52,357 nt of DNA from Suilimivivens sp963650485 (GTDB lineage: Bacteria > Bacillota > Clostridia > Lachnospirales > Lachnospiraceae). The notes below the pieces were generated by a model. That model had not been told where the DNA came from. It ran no database searches and was given only the letters and a program-made list of their open reading frames with translations. Within the stretch, counting starts at the first letter, position 1. Each line of letters opens with the position of its first letter. Location: positions 1 through 52,357 of the forward strand of contig CAVJLN010000016.1 of assembly GCA_963650485.1 (NCBI GenBank). The letters are read 5' to 3'. Shown in pieces: positions 7,409 to 15,394 of the stretch. The translations under genes were made by a program, and so were the position numbers.

Positions 7409-9094
7409 TTAGTCAAGCATCTGCCATTGGGAGTTTCGTATGAATTCCGATGTCATCTGCTCGGCTTTCCGGATGATATCCTCCTGATATCCCATGATGG
7501 ATAAGAGACGGATTGCATTTCTCGTCGTTGCCTTTCCGGGCAGTAATCGATAGCTGAAGGTGACATCTCCATCCGTAACCTCTTCCATGAAATGATAATT
7601 CTCATACCGGTTTTCCAAGAGGCTTGTCAGTTCAATATCATGAGTAGCCACGAAGCACATGCTGTTTTCCGAATTCAGACTCTTTAAAATTTGAGAAGAA
7701 GCCGCAATCCGCTCTACGGTATTCGTTCCACGCAGCACTTCATCCACGAAACATAATACCCGGTAATCCCTGTGTGCTATAAGATCCAGAATCCGTTTTA
7801 TGGACTTGATTTCCACCATATAATAGCTTTCTCCATGCAATACATCGTCCTTCATGGACATGGAAGAACAGATGTGGAAAAAGCAGGTTTCAAATTCGTC
7901 TGCCAGACAGGTATGAATACTTTGCGCCAGAAGCGCATTGATTGCAACAGTTTTTAAAAAGGTCGATTTGCCGGAGGCGTTCGAGCCGGTAATCAGCATG
8001 CCCTTTCCGGTCTCAAATGTGTTTCCGACCGGGTTAGTCAATAGTGGATGATACCCCTCCACCATCCGTATTCTCTTTTCTTCATGGAAAGAAGGGACAC
8101 AAAAGTCTCCCAAATAAGTCCGGTACTCTCCAATCGCAATACAGCTTTCAATAAATCCATAATGGGTAAGAAGCGTGTCCACCGCGTCCAGATGCTTGCG
8201 CACTTCACCAAGCATCTGATTAAACTTAATAAGATCGATATGGAATCCCATCCGCAGAAAATCCATCAGCATGTCCAACGGGCTTCCGCTTCCACCGGCC
8301 CGCGTTCCACTCATGACAATTCCGGAGCCTCTCTGAAATCCGTCCATCCGATGAAATGCCGGTTCCATCTCCCCGAATTCTTCCTCCAGACAGTCTGCCC
8401 GGTGCTTTTTAATCTCCGGATAAATATTAAGCAGCCGAAAAACATACGCAAAGCTGGTAATATAGGGTTCAATTTCCTTCTTCATGCCAAAATACGTGAC
8501 ATTGTTATAGATCACGACAGCAAGTAAAGCAAGAATTCCCACAGAAAAGTTCACTACCATAATTCCGATTGAAACAAGCATCAGAAGCAAAGCAAGATAA
8601 TGCCTCCGGTTATTCCGTTCTCCAAGGTCATCGAGATAATCCAGATAATCATAAATGGAAAATTTGCCTATCTTGCCAAGCCTTGAAAAAATAAACTGTA
8701 AATTTTCCCTCTCTTCTGTATGCTTATCAAAATAGCGGATTACCTCCTCCATATGAGAAAGGTAATCCTCATTGAGCCGTGGATTCCGTAACAGATAATA
8801 TAAGTACTCTTCCCCTGCGGAAGAATAGGTATAGTTCATCTGCTTAAACACTTCGTCCATATTCAGATCATACCAGGTAATTTCATCAATCGGGAATTCC
8901 CCGGCATGTTTCTGCGCATAACGGGAAATATGTGCAAAACACTCCGGTTTGTATTCCCGTTCCAGCTTCTTTCCGTAATCCGTATGCAGACATTTCCGGA
9001 ATCTCTTCTGTTCCTGCCGGTAATCATATAATCCTTTTAAGAATAACAGAATCAGAATGATTCCAAGCGCTGCCGTAAAAATTACATACTCCAT
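7409..9094 (-). CDS. membrane-anchored MutS-like ATPase
   Basis: 561 residues. The C-terminal third is a MutS-type ABC ATPase: Walker A ITGSNASGKST at about 368-378, Walker B LCFVDEVLRGTN at about 447-458 (cf. DExGRGT of MutS) and ATHDIELT near 490. Unlike MutS1 or MutS2 it lacks a mismatch-recognition domain and a Smr domain. Instead it has one hydrophobic segment at residues 4-20 and a hairpin of two at about 167-197, so it should be tethered to the membrane with the ATPase in the cytoplasm. Such stand-alone MutS-related membrane proteins occur in Clostridia without a settled role; a mismatch-repair function should not be assumed. It follows the MCP gene by 12 bp. Confidence 0.85.
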   Translation of the reverse strand: MEYVIFTAALGIILILLFLKGLYDYRQEQKRFRKCLHTDYGKKLEREYKPECFAHISRYAQKHAGEFPIDEITWYDLNMDEVFKQMNYTYSSAGEEYLYYLLRNPRLNEDYLSHMEEVIRYFDKHTEERENLQFIFSRLGKIGKFSIYDYLDYLDDLGERNNRRHYLALLLMLVSIGIMVVNFSVGILALLAVVIYNNVTYFGMKKEIEPYITSFAYVFRLLNIYPEIKKHRADCLEEEFGEMEPAFHRMDGFQRGSGIVMSGTRAGGSGSPLDMLMDFLRMGFHIDLIKFNQMLGEVRKHLDAVDTLLTHYGFIESCIAIGEYRTYLGDFCVPSFHEEKRIRMVEGYHPLLTNPVGNTFETGKGMLITGSNASGKSTFLKTVAINALLAQSIHTCLADEFETCFFHICSSMSMKDDVLHGESYYMVEIKSIKRILDLIAHRDYRVLCFVDEVLRGTNTVERIAASSQILKSLNSENSMCFVATHDIELTSLLENRYENYHFMEEVTDGDVTFSYRLLPGKATTRNAIRLLSIMGYQEDIIRKAEQMTSEFIRNSQWQMLD

Positions 9095-9106
9095 AAATTC
9101 TCTACT

Positions 9107-10417
9107 CTAATCCATGATAAAGACTTTGATATTCTCATCGAGATCATTCGCAATCACATTCAGATGCTTTGCTTCCTGTGCAACATTTCCGATTGTATTG
9201 CCTACTTCTGCCGCGGATGCAGAGGTTTCTTCGGTGCTTGCCGCATTCTCCTCTGCAATCGCTGTCAGGTTCTGGACAACATCCACGACCTTCACTCTTG
9301 CACCATCCAGATCCTTGGTCTTCGCAGCAATCGTATGGATTCCATCGATGGACTTGGCAATGCCGTCATTGACATCATGGAAGGAAGCTTCCGTATTAGA
9401 AACGTATTCATCCTGCTTCTTAATCACTTCCTTCACTTCTTCCATGGTTTCCACGGATTTCGCCGAATCAGAAATCAGTTCATCAATGATCTGGGCAATC
9501 TGTCTTGCCGATTCATTGGACTGCTCGGCAAGCTTCTGGATCTGGGAAGCAACGACTGCAAAGCCTCTTCCCTGTTCTCCGGCACGTGCTGCCTCAATGG
9601 AAGCATTTAAAGAAAGAAGATTGGTTTCTTCCGCAATATCGGTAATGATATTGGTTGCTTCCTTAATTTTCATGGCCGAAGTATTCGTGGTGTTGGTCTG
9701 TTCATAAATCACAGAGATTGCGTCCTTTGTCTGCTGGTTAATTTTATTCAGCTCTCCGAGAATCTTCATGGCATTTTCACCGGCAGTACGCATGGCTCTT
9801 GCGCTGTTACGGAGATCTTCGATCTCGTTGTTGGTTTCTTCAATCATATTTCCCATCAGAATAACATTCTCAGTGGCAGTCTGTGTCTCCTGTGCTTGGG
9901 AGGATGCGCCCTGTGCGATTTCGGAGATTGCCTTATCAACTTGATCTACGGATTCTGCCGTCTGGGAAGCCGATTGGTTCATGGACTGTGCCGCATCATA
10001 TAATTCACTGCTTCCATCCCGGATCTTCCCAATGGCAGTCTTCATTTCCTTGCGCATACGGATTAAAGCCCGAGCCATCACACCGACTTCATCCTTTTTC
10101 TTTCCAAGAGCATCCAGGACGCCGTCATCACGGAAGTCCATCTCTGCCATGGCTCCAATGTTTCTTGAAATCTTAATAATCGGATTCACAAACATGGAAA
10201 TGGCAAAGAATGCAGCAATCATAAATACAATCAGCACAGCTACCATAAATTCCAACGGAATAGACGGAATACGGCAGATCACCGCTGTAATAATGACTAC
10301 TAATACAACCAGAAATACGATGTTGGTCTTAATGGAATTTAAAAAGCCGACCCTCTCCCTGTTCTTCCTTCGTTCTTCCATTAATTGTCTGAATTCTTCT
10401 TTTGTTTCTTTCTTCAT
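9107..10417 (-). CDS. methyl-accepting chemotaxis protein without an extracellular sensor domain
   Basis: 436 residues. Two transmembrane helices lie close together (about residues 25-45 and 48-70) with only a few residues outside, then a HAMP-like linker and a long coiled-coil signalling domain. The hairpin tip is recognisable: ETNLLSLNASIEAARAGEQG followed by RGFAVVA. There is no extracellular ligand domain, so any sensing is at the membrane or in the cytoplasm. Start ATG 10417 has GGAGGGG 6 nt upstream; the in-frame ATG at 10438 lies upstream of that site. An extended -10 (TGCTATGAT) lies in the upstream gap. No che genes are adjacent. Confidence 0.93.
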   Translation of the reverse strand: MKKETKEEFRQLMEERRKNRERVGFLNSIKTNIVFLVVLVVIITAVICRIPSIPLEFMVAVLIVFMIAAFFAISMFVNPIIKISRNIGAMAEMDFRDDGVLDALGKKKDEVGVMARALIRMRKEMKTAIGKIRDGSSELYDAAQSMNQSASQTAESVDQVDKAISEIAQGASSQAQETQTATENVILMGNMIEETNNEIEDLRNSARAMRTAGENAMKILGELNKINQQTKDAISVIYEQTNTTNTSAMKIKEATNIITDIAEETNLLSLNASIEAARAGEQGRGFAVVASQIQKLAEQSNESARQIAQIIDELISDSAKSVETMEEVKEVIKKQDEYVSNTEASFHDVNDGIAKSIDGIHTIAAKTKDLDGARVKVVDVVQNLTAIAEENAASTEETSASAAEVGNTIGNVAQEAKHLNVIANDLDENIKVFIMD

Positions 10418-10542
10418 GAAATACCCCTCCAGTTTCATTATATGATATCATTTCTGTATATCTGTTTTCATCATAGCACAACTGTTTGTTCATTTAAAGA
10501 TATTGTGTAGCATTCCCCCTTCAGCAACCTTGTTATAACCAT

Positions 10543-11844
10543 TCAGCCACAAAGCTTACATGTAATTTCTTCACATGTCAGATAAATTCTGTCTGCCTGC
10601 AGTTCTTCTGCGAAAGCTCCGTTTTCATACAGAATCTTCCCATTTACCATCGTCATCTTCACATTGGCCTTGCTTCCGCTGTATACGAGATTCTTGCAGA
10701 TATTGTGAATTGGCTGCATATTGGGCTGCTTTAAGTCAATGCGGATCATGTCGGCATATTTCCCCTGTGCTAACACATCACAGTCCTTAAGCCCCATGGC
10801 ATGTGCACCGTTTACCGTTGCCATCTTAAGCACTTCCTTTGCATCTACCGCAGAAGCATCCCCTTCCCGTACCTTGGCAAGGCCGGTTACCAGAAACATC
10901 TCCCGGAACATATCAAGACAGTTGTTGCTGGCAGGGCCGTCTGTTCCGATGGCTACCGGAATTCCCTGCTTCAAATAATCTGCAACCGGTGCAATGCCGC
11001 TTGCCAGCTTCAGATTGGAAGCCGGATTCGTCACAATACAGAGTCCGTGCTTTTTCATAATCTTTAGATCTTCCTCCGTCATATGCACCCCATGATAAAT
11101 CCCGCCGCCATAGTCAAACATATGAATAGAATCAAGGAATGCCAACGGAGTCAGGCCATAACGCTCCTTACAGCCCTCCACTTCCGCTTCTGTTTCTGCA
11201 AGATGGGTAAAGACCGGTGCCTGATATTTCTGTGCAAGAGCCGCCACCTGTTCCAGCAATTCCCGGCTGCAGGTGTATTCTGCATGGAATCCCAGAAAAT
11301 AAGAATTGAGGCTGTCCGGCCGATTCAGCTTCTGATACATTTCCTCCACAAGTTCTAAGGACTGACTGAAATTATTCAGTGCACTCACCTGCACACAGCG
11401 CATCCCCATATCCTCAAAGGACTGTGCAATACTCTCCGGCGTAAGATACATATCAAACACAGCCGTCACACCACTTGTCAGGTATTCTAATATGGCAAGC
11501 TTACTTAATTCATAAATATCCTCTGATGTCATCTTCGCTTCCACCGGAAAGATCTGCTCATTGAGCCATTCATTTAATGGCAGGTCATCGGCATAGGAAC
11601 GCAGTACCGTCATGCCGGAATGCGTATGGGCATTCTTAAATCCCGGCATTAATAAATCCCCGTCACAGTCAATTTCACGGTCAAATTCAATGTCTTCTCT
11701 TTGCAGCTTCTGACAGATTTCCTGCTTCGCGGCAGATGCTCCGACATACAGAATCCTCTGATCCTCTGTCCAGACTTCTCCCTTGACAACTTCCATTCCT
11801 TCCTCCATGGAAAGAATTCTCGCATTAAAAAAACGTAATTTCAT
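10543..11844 (-). CDS. mtaD: amidohydrolase, 5-methylthioadenosine/S-adenosylhomocysteine deaminase type
   Basis: 433 residues of the TRZ/ATZ group of metal-dependent deaminases. Metal and catalytic residues are in place: NAHTHSG (HxH) near 69, GFHAEYT near 185, HLAETEAEV near 214, a His in GGIYHGVHM and GTDGPASNN near 300. The family deaminates MTA, SAH or adenosine-like compounds; guanine deaminase and chlorohydrolase relatives are the main alternatives. It is last in the punA-cdd-mtaD operon, 15 bp after cdd, which supports a nucleoside substrate. AAAGGGG lies 6 nt before the ATG. The stop codon overlaps sequence (CTGAATGGTTATAAC) resembling the end of the GTAAC repeat family. Confidence 0.85.
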   Translation of the reverse strand: MKLRFFNARILSMEEGMEVVKGEVWTEDQRILYVGASAAKQEICQKLQREDIEFDREIDCDGDLLMPGFKNAHTHSGMTVLRSYADDLPLNEWLNEQIFPVEAKMTSEDIYELSKLAILEYLTSGVTAVFDMYLTPESIAQSFEDMGMRCVQVSALNNFSQSLELVEEMYQKLNRPDSLNSYFLGFHAEYTCSRELLEQVAALAQKYQAPVFTHLAETEAEVEGCKERYGLTPLAFLDSIHMFDYGGGIYHGVHMTEEDLKIMKKHGLCIVTNPASNLKLASGIAPVADYLKQGIPVAIGTDGPASNNCLDMFREMFLVTGLAKVREGDASAVDAKEVLKMATVNGAHAMGLKDCDVLAQGKYADMIRIDLKQPNMQPIHNICKNLVYSGSKANVKMTMVNGKILYENGAFAEELQADRIYLTCEEITCKLCG

Positions 11845-11859
11845 TGCACGCCCCTTTTC

Positions 11860-12297
11860 TTATATTCCCAGTAAATTCTCGTTTCCAAAGCTCTCCGGAA
11901 GGAGCTGCTCTAAAGTAAAGACCTGATACTCCTCCACGCTCTTGGCAACAATGATAAAAAAATCATTCGGCTTTACAAATTCACGCATCACTTGTCTGCA
12001 GACTCCACAGGGATAAGAATACTGGGTAAGCGCTTCTCCCTTCGGACTTCCGGCAATGGCAATCGCCTTGAATTTCAAGCTTCCTTCACTGATGGCCTTA
12101 CTGATCGCACAGCGTTCCGCACAGATTCCAGGTGTAAATGCAGCATTCTCAATATTACAGCCGGTATAAATCCGCAGATCATTCGTAAGAAGTGCCGCTC
12201 CTACCATATAGTTGGAATACGGTGCATAAGCCTTCCTTCTTGCTTCCATGGCAGAAATAATCAGATCGGTAACGGGAATGCTCTCCAAATGAAACAT
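11860..12297 (-). CDS. cdd: cytidine deaminase
   Basis: 145 residues, the normal length of tetrameric cytidine deaminase. The active-site motif is CAERCAI near 55 (zinc Cys and catalytic Glu; the tetrameric family uses Cys where dimeric forms have His), and the second zinc pair is PCGVCRQ near 90. It converts (deoxy)cytidine to (deoxy)uridine. A strong AGGAGG lies 8 nt before the ATG. It sits 18 bp after punA, consistent with one salvage operon. Confidence 0.95.
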   Translation of the reverse strand: MFHLESIPVTDLIISAMEARRKAYAPYSNYMVGAALLTNDLRIYTGCNIENAAFTPGICAERCAISKAISEGSLKFKAIAIAGSPKGEALTQYSYPCGVCRQVMREFVKPNDFFIIVAKSVEEYQVFTLEQLLPESFGNENLLGI

Positions 12298-12315
12298 GAC
12301 CCTTTCCTCCTTTTT

Positions 12316-13137
12316 CTAAAATGCTGCAATACTTTCGGTAACGAGCTGTTCAAACAACGGCGCTGCCTTGGCAGAGGCTTCCTGCACCTCCTCATGGGTC
12401 AGCGGATGTTCATTCATTCCGGCTGCCAAATTACAGACACAGGAAATTCCACAGATCTTCATTCCCATGTGATTAGCCACAATGGCTTCCACAACCGTAC
12501 TCATGCCCACCGCATCTGCGCCAAGTGTCCGCAGCATACGGATTTCTGCCGGAGATTCAAAGGAAGGTCCGGTAAGCTGGACGTAAACGCCCTCCTTCAA
12601 ATCAATCCGGTTTTCCTTTGCTATATTGCGGATAATCTCCTGCAAATCCTCATCATAAACACTGGTCATATCCGGAAACCGTACCCCGAACTCTTCCACA
12701 TTCGGTCCGATCAGCGGATTCGGCGTAAAGCAGGAAATGTGATCGGTAATCAGCATAAAGTCACCTGCCTGGAAAGCCTCATTGATTCCTCCGGAAGCAT
12801 TCGTAAGAAACAGAATCTCAGCTCCCATTCTCTTCATCAGGCGGGTAGGCAGAACCACATCCGATATGGAATATCCCTCATAGTAATGAACCCGTCCCTT
12901 CATGCATACCACCGGGACCCCCTTCACATATCCGAAAATAAACTTACCGGCATGTCCCGGTACGGTAGACACCGGGAAGCCATCAATTTCGTTATAATCA
13001 ATTTCTCCCTTTACTTCCATCGTGTCTGCATAATTGCCAAGACCGGAGCCGAGCACTAACGCAACCCTTGGCGTAAACGGAATTTTGTCCTTAATACTTT
13101 CATAGCATCCTGTTACCTTCTCATATACCTGATTCAT
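12316..13137 (-). CDS. punA: purine nucleoside phosphorylase (trimeric, family 2)
   Basis: 273 residues. Motifs LVLGSGLGNYAD (phosphate site) near 28, VPGHAGKF near 60, GRVHYYEGYS near 82, TNASGGIN near 113 and GADAVGMSTVVEAIVA near 210 identify the PNP type that splits guanosine and inosine nucleosides into base and ribose-1-phosphate. The length is that of trimeric PNP, not hexameric DeoD. It is first in punA-cdd-mtaD. Its promoter region carries a perfect 28-bp palindrome next to an extended -10 element, suggesting repression. Confidence 0.95.
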   Translation of the reverse strand: MNQVYEKVTGCYESIKDKIPFTPRVALVLGSGLGNYADTMEVKGEIDYNEIDGFPVSTVPGHAGKFIFGYVKGVPVVCMKGRVHYYEGYSISDVVLPTRLMKRMGAEILFLTNASGGINEAFQAGDFMLITDHISCFTPNPLIGPNVEEFGVRFPDMTSVYDEDLQEIIRNIAKENRIDLKEGVYVQLTGPSFESPAEIRMLRTLGADAVGMSTVVEAIVANHMGMKICGISCVCNLAAGMNEHPLTHEEVQEASAKAAPLFEQLVTESIAAF

Positions 13138-13192
13138 TGCATACCCTCTCTTTTCTGATCAATTTTCAATTAATCACTTTCCCAATCATGAT

Positions 13193-13227
13193 AAATGGTG
13201 CAGGAAGTCCTGCACCATTTCAGTATA
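13193..13227 (-). promoter_or_regulatory. extended -10 promoter with an abutting perfect palindrome upstream of punA
   Basis: On the minus strand TGGTATACT gives an extended -10 (TATACT 13222-13227) without a good -35. One base downstream begins a perfect palindrome, arms 13193-13205 (AAATGGTGCAGGA) and 13208-13220 with a 2-bp centre, covering the expected start of transcription. There is no T-run after it, so an operator fits better than a terminator. Confidence 0.55.
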
Positions 13228-13281
13228 CCAAAATTATGAGAAAATGAATAGAGGAAAGCTTCTGATTTTAAATCTCAGATT

Positions 13282-14769
13282 TTAAATAATAATACAGACC
13301 ATACCGCCGTTGGATTCATTCACAATCTTTTGCATGGTTTCCTGAAGCTTTAACTGGCTTTCATTTCCGATCATGGCAATCTTGCTGTTAATACCATCAT
13401 ACACAAGCTGTTCCACAGACTTGCCAAAGATATTGGTTTCCCAGATCCCATCTCCCTGTTCGCTCTCTGTTTCGATAAATTTAATCAGATCCTTGGCCTG
13501 GCTTTCGCTTCCGACAATCGGAGAAATCTCTGTTTCGATATTGGCCTTAATCAGATGAATGCTCGGGCTCTCCGCATGAATCTTGACGCCATACTTATTG
13601 CCGTGACGGATGACCTCCGGCTTATCCAGACGGATCTCCGACCGTTCCGGGGCTACCACGCCGTAGCCGTTATTCCGCACCGCATCCATGGCATGAATGA
13701 CCTTCTGATACTCCTTCTTCATCTTTGCCATATCCTTAAGGGAAGAAAGCAGCTGATATTCATTCTGAATCGGTTCATCCACCATTTCACTCAGCATCTG
13801 ATAATAGTAATTGTCCCCGATCTGCACCCAGATCCGTACACAGCCACTGGACAAATCGATTCCGTCCATTTTGCTTGCCGTGACATATTCACTTATCAGA
13901 TTGATATCGTTCTCCCTTGCATCCTTAATGGTTTCATACTGATCCATAAGATCCTTGATCTGATTAATCAGGTCTTCCTTAAGCGGATAATCCATAGGAA
14001 GCATGTTCACCCACTTAGGCAGATAAAACTCCATGGAGCTGATCGGGAATTCGCAGAGCACCTTTTCAAAGATCTGCAAAATATCTTCCTTACCAAGCTG
14101 CTTGCAATTTACCGGAACAACCGTAACATGATACTTCCCGGCAAGCTCCCTTGACAACTGTCTTGCTTCCTCACCATAGGGTTTTACCGTGTTCATCAGA
14201 ACCACGAACGGCTTCTTTAGCTTTTTCAGTTCCTTAATGGTCTGTTCCTCCGCCTTTATGTAGTTTTCCCGCTCAATTTCACCAAAGCTGCCGTCACAGG
14301 TCACTACAATTCCGATCGTGGAATGATCCTGAATAACCTTTCTGGTTCCAATTTCTGCCGCCTTGGTAAAAGGAATTTCTTCTTTTGCCCAGGGCGTTTT
14401 TACCATACGTTCCGCGCTGTCCTCCATGTGCCCGGCAGCGCCCTCTACCATATATCCGACACAGTCGATGAGGCGTACACTGGCTTCGATTCCCTCCTGA
14501 ATCTTAATTCTGGCTGCTTCCTTCGGAATAAACTTTGGCTCTGTCGTGGTTACGGTTTTCCCCCCGGCACTCTGTGGAAGTTCATCTACTGCACGCTCCT
14601 TTTCAAATTCATCGGACATATTCGGAAGCACCATTTCTTCCATAAACCGCTTGATAAAAGTGGACTTTCCGGTGCGCACAGGGCCGACCACTCCAATGTA
14701 AATCTCTCCCTTGCAGCGCTGCTTGATATCGTTGTATAAATCATATTCCCTGTTCGTATTCAATTCCAT
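13282..14769 (-). CDS. spoIVA: stage IV sporulation protein A (spore coat morphogenetic ATPase)
   Basis: 495 residues, full length. SpoIVA polymerises on the outer forespore membrane in the mother cell and anchors the coat and cortex. The N-terminal ATPase begins with IGVVGPVRTGKST near residue 26, and the protein ends with GGMVCIII, the typical SpoIVA C terminus that contacts SpoVM. The start ATG has GAGAGG 7 nt upstream. It has a good sigma-E promoter, which starts transcription inside an inverted repeat whose second arm contains the ribosome binding site. Confidence 0.97.
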   Translation of the reverse strand: MELNTNREYDLYNDIKQRCKGEIYIGVVGPVRTGKSTFIKRFMEEMVLPNMSDEFEKERAVDELPQSAGGKTVTTTEPKFIPKEAARIKIQEGIEASVRLIDCVGYMVEGAAGHMEDSAERMVKTPWAKEEIPFTKAAEIGTRKVIQDHSTIGIVVTCDGSFGEIERENYIKAEEQTIKELKKLKKPFVVLMNTVKPYGEEARQLSRELAGKYHVTVVPVNCKQLGKEDILQIFEKVLCEFPISSMEFYLPKWVNMLPMDYPLKEDLINQIKDLMDQYETIKDARENDINLISEYVTASKMDGIDLSSGCVRIWVQIGDNYYYQMLSEMVDEPIQNEYQLLSSLKDMAKMKKEYQKVIHAMDAVRNNGYGVVAPERSEIRLDKPEVIRHGNKYGVKIHAESPSIHLIKANIETEISPIVGSESQAKDLIKFIETESEQGDGIWETNIFGKSVEQLVYDGINSKIAMIGNESQLKLQETMQKIVNESNGGMVCIII

Positions 14770-14770
14770 A

Positions 14771-14817
14771 AAAATACCTCTCGCACATTTAATAAAATGT
14801 ATGTGGAGAGGTATTTT
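14771..14817 (-). promoter_or_regulatory. 12-bp inverted repeat enclosing the spoIVA Shine-Dalgarno sequence
   Basis: Arms 14771-14782 and 14806-14817 are perfectly complementary (AAAATACCTCTC). The arm nearest the gene contains the GAGAGG ribosome binding site. A small inner 6-bp stem (14785-14790 with 14795-14800) lies in the loop. Confidence 0.8.
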
Positions 14818-14825
14818 AAATATGA
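14796..14825 (-). promoter_or_regulatory. predicted sigma-E promoter of spoIVA
   Basis: Minus strand TCATATTT (14818-14825) and CATACATT (14796-14803), with 15 bp between ATATT and CATACA, matches the mother-cell sigma-E pattern (ATATT and CATACAnT). Initiation is expected near 14789, about 20 nt before the start codon and downstream of the first arm of the inverted repeat. spoIVA is a sigma-E gene in Bacillus. Confidence 0.8.
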
Positions 14826-14875
14826 CTAATTATAGCAAAATCATGACTTGAAAAATAGCTTTCCGAACTTTCTTC

Positions 14876-15394
14876 TTAAAAAGGATAAAGCTCGGAAATA
14901 TGATCCTTCAACCATTTGCGGTACTGCTTGTGCTCCGGGCAGAGCCGTTCTACCAGCTTCCAGTATTCCGGTGAGTGGTTCATCTCAATCCGGTGGCAAA
15001 GCTCATGAATGACAATATAATCGCATACCGGCTCCGGCGCTAACAGGATGCGCCAGTTAAAATTAAGATTTCCCTTCGAGCTGCAGCTTCCCCAGCAGCT
15101 TTTCTGATCCTTGATATAAATTTTCGTAAAGGAAACGCCATAAAACTTTGCATACTCTTCTGCTTTCTCCGTTAGGACGGCAAGTGCTTCCTTGCGGAAC
15201 CATTTGTCTAAAAGCCGTGCACGGAAGAAAGCGTCTGCCTCATAGGGAACCGTCATAATAAGCCGGTTCATCACACGTTTTATCCGCCCGTTCTTACGAT
15301 CCTCACGCACCACGGTAAGCGTCAGGGTATCTCCCAGATATGGCAGGGTATCCCCGGTTATGAGCTTCTTTTTCTCAGGCTTTCGGTTTTCCAT
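14876..15394 (-). CDS. DUF45 (YgjP/WLM-type) zinc metallopeptidase, short N terminus
   Basis: 172 residues. The zinc motif IVIHELCHRIEMNHSPEYWKL (HExxH plus a downstream His) and KSCWGSCSSKGNLNFNW are diagnostic of the YgjP/DUF45 group. Most Firmicutes members have an additional N-terminal strand region ending in LPYLG; here the protein begins almost at that point (GDTLPYLGD), and an in-frame TAA sits two codons before the ATG, so the short form is real. The first 20 bases overlap the GH74-like gene in another frame; GGAG lies 6 nt before the ATG. Substrate unknown. Confidence 0.85.
   Translation of the reverse strand: MENRKPEKKKLITGDTLPYLGDTLTLTVVREDRKNGRIKRVMNRLIMTVPYEADAFFRARLLDKWFRKEALAVLTEKAEEYAKFYGVSFTKIYIKDQKSCWGSCSSKGNLNFNWRILLAPEPVCDYIVIHELCHRIEMNHSPEYWKLVERLCPEHKQYRKWLKDHISELYPF

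Noticed and set aside
9114..9707. 197-codon plus-strand ORF
   Set aside because: Antisense to the MCP signalling domain; Ser-rich shadow with no motif.
11992..13059. 355-codon plus-strand ORF
   Set aside because: It runs antisense through cdd and punA, both certain genes; its composition (many His, Cys, Ser runs) is that of a shadow frame.
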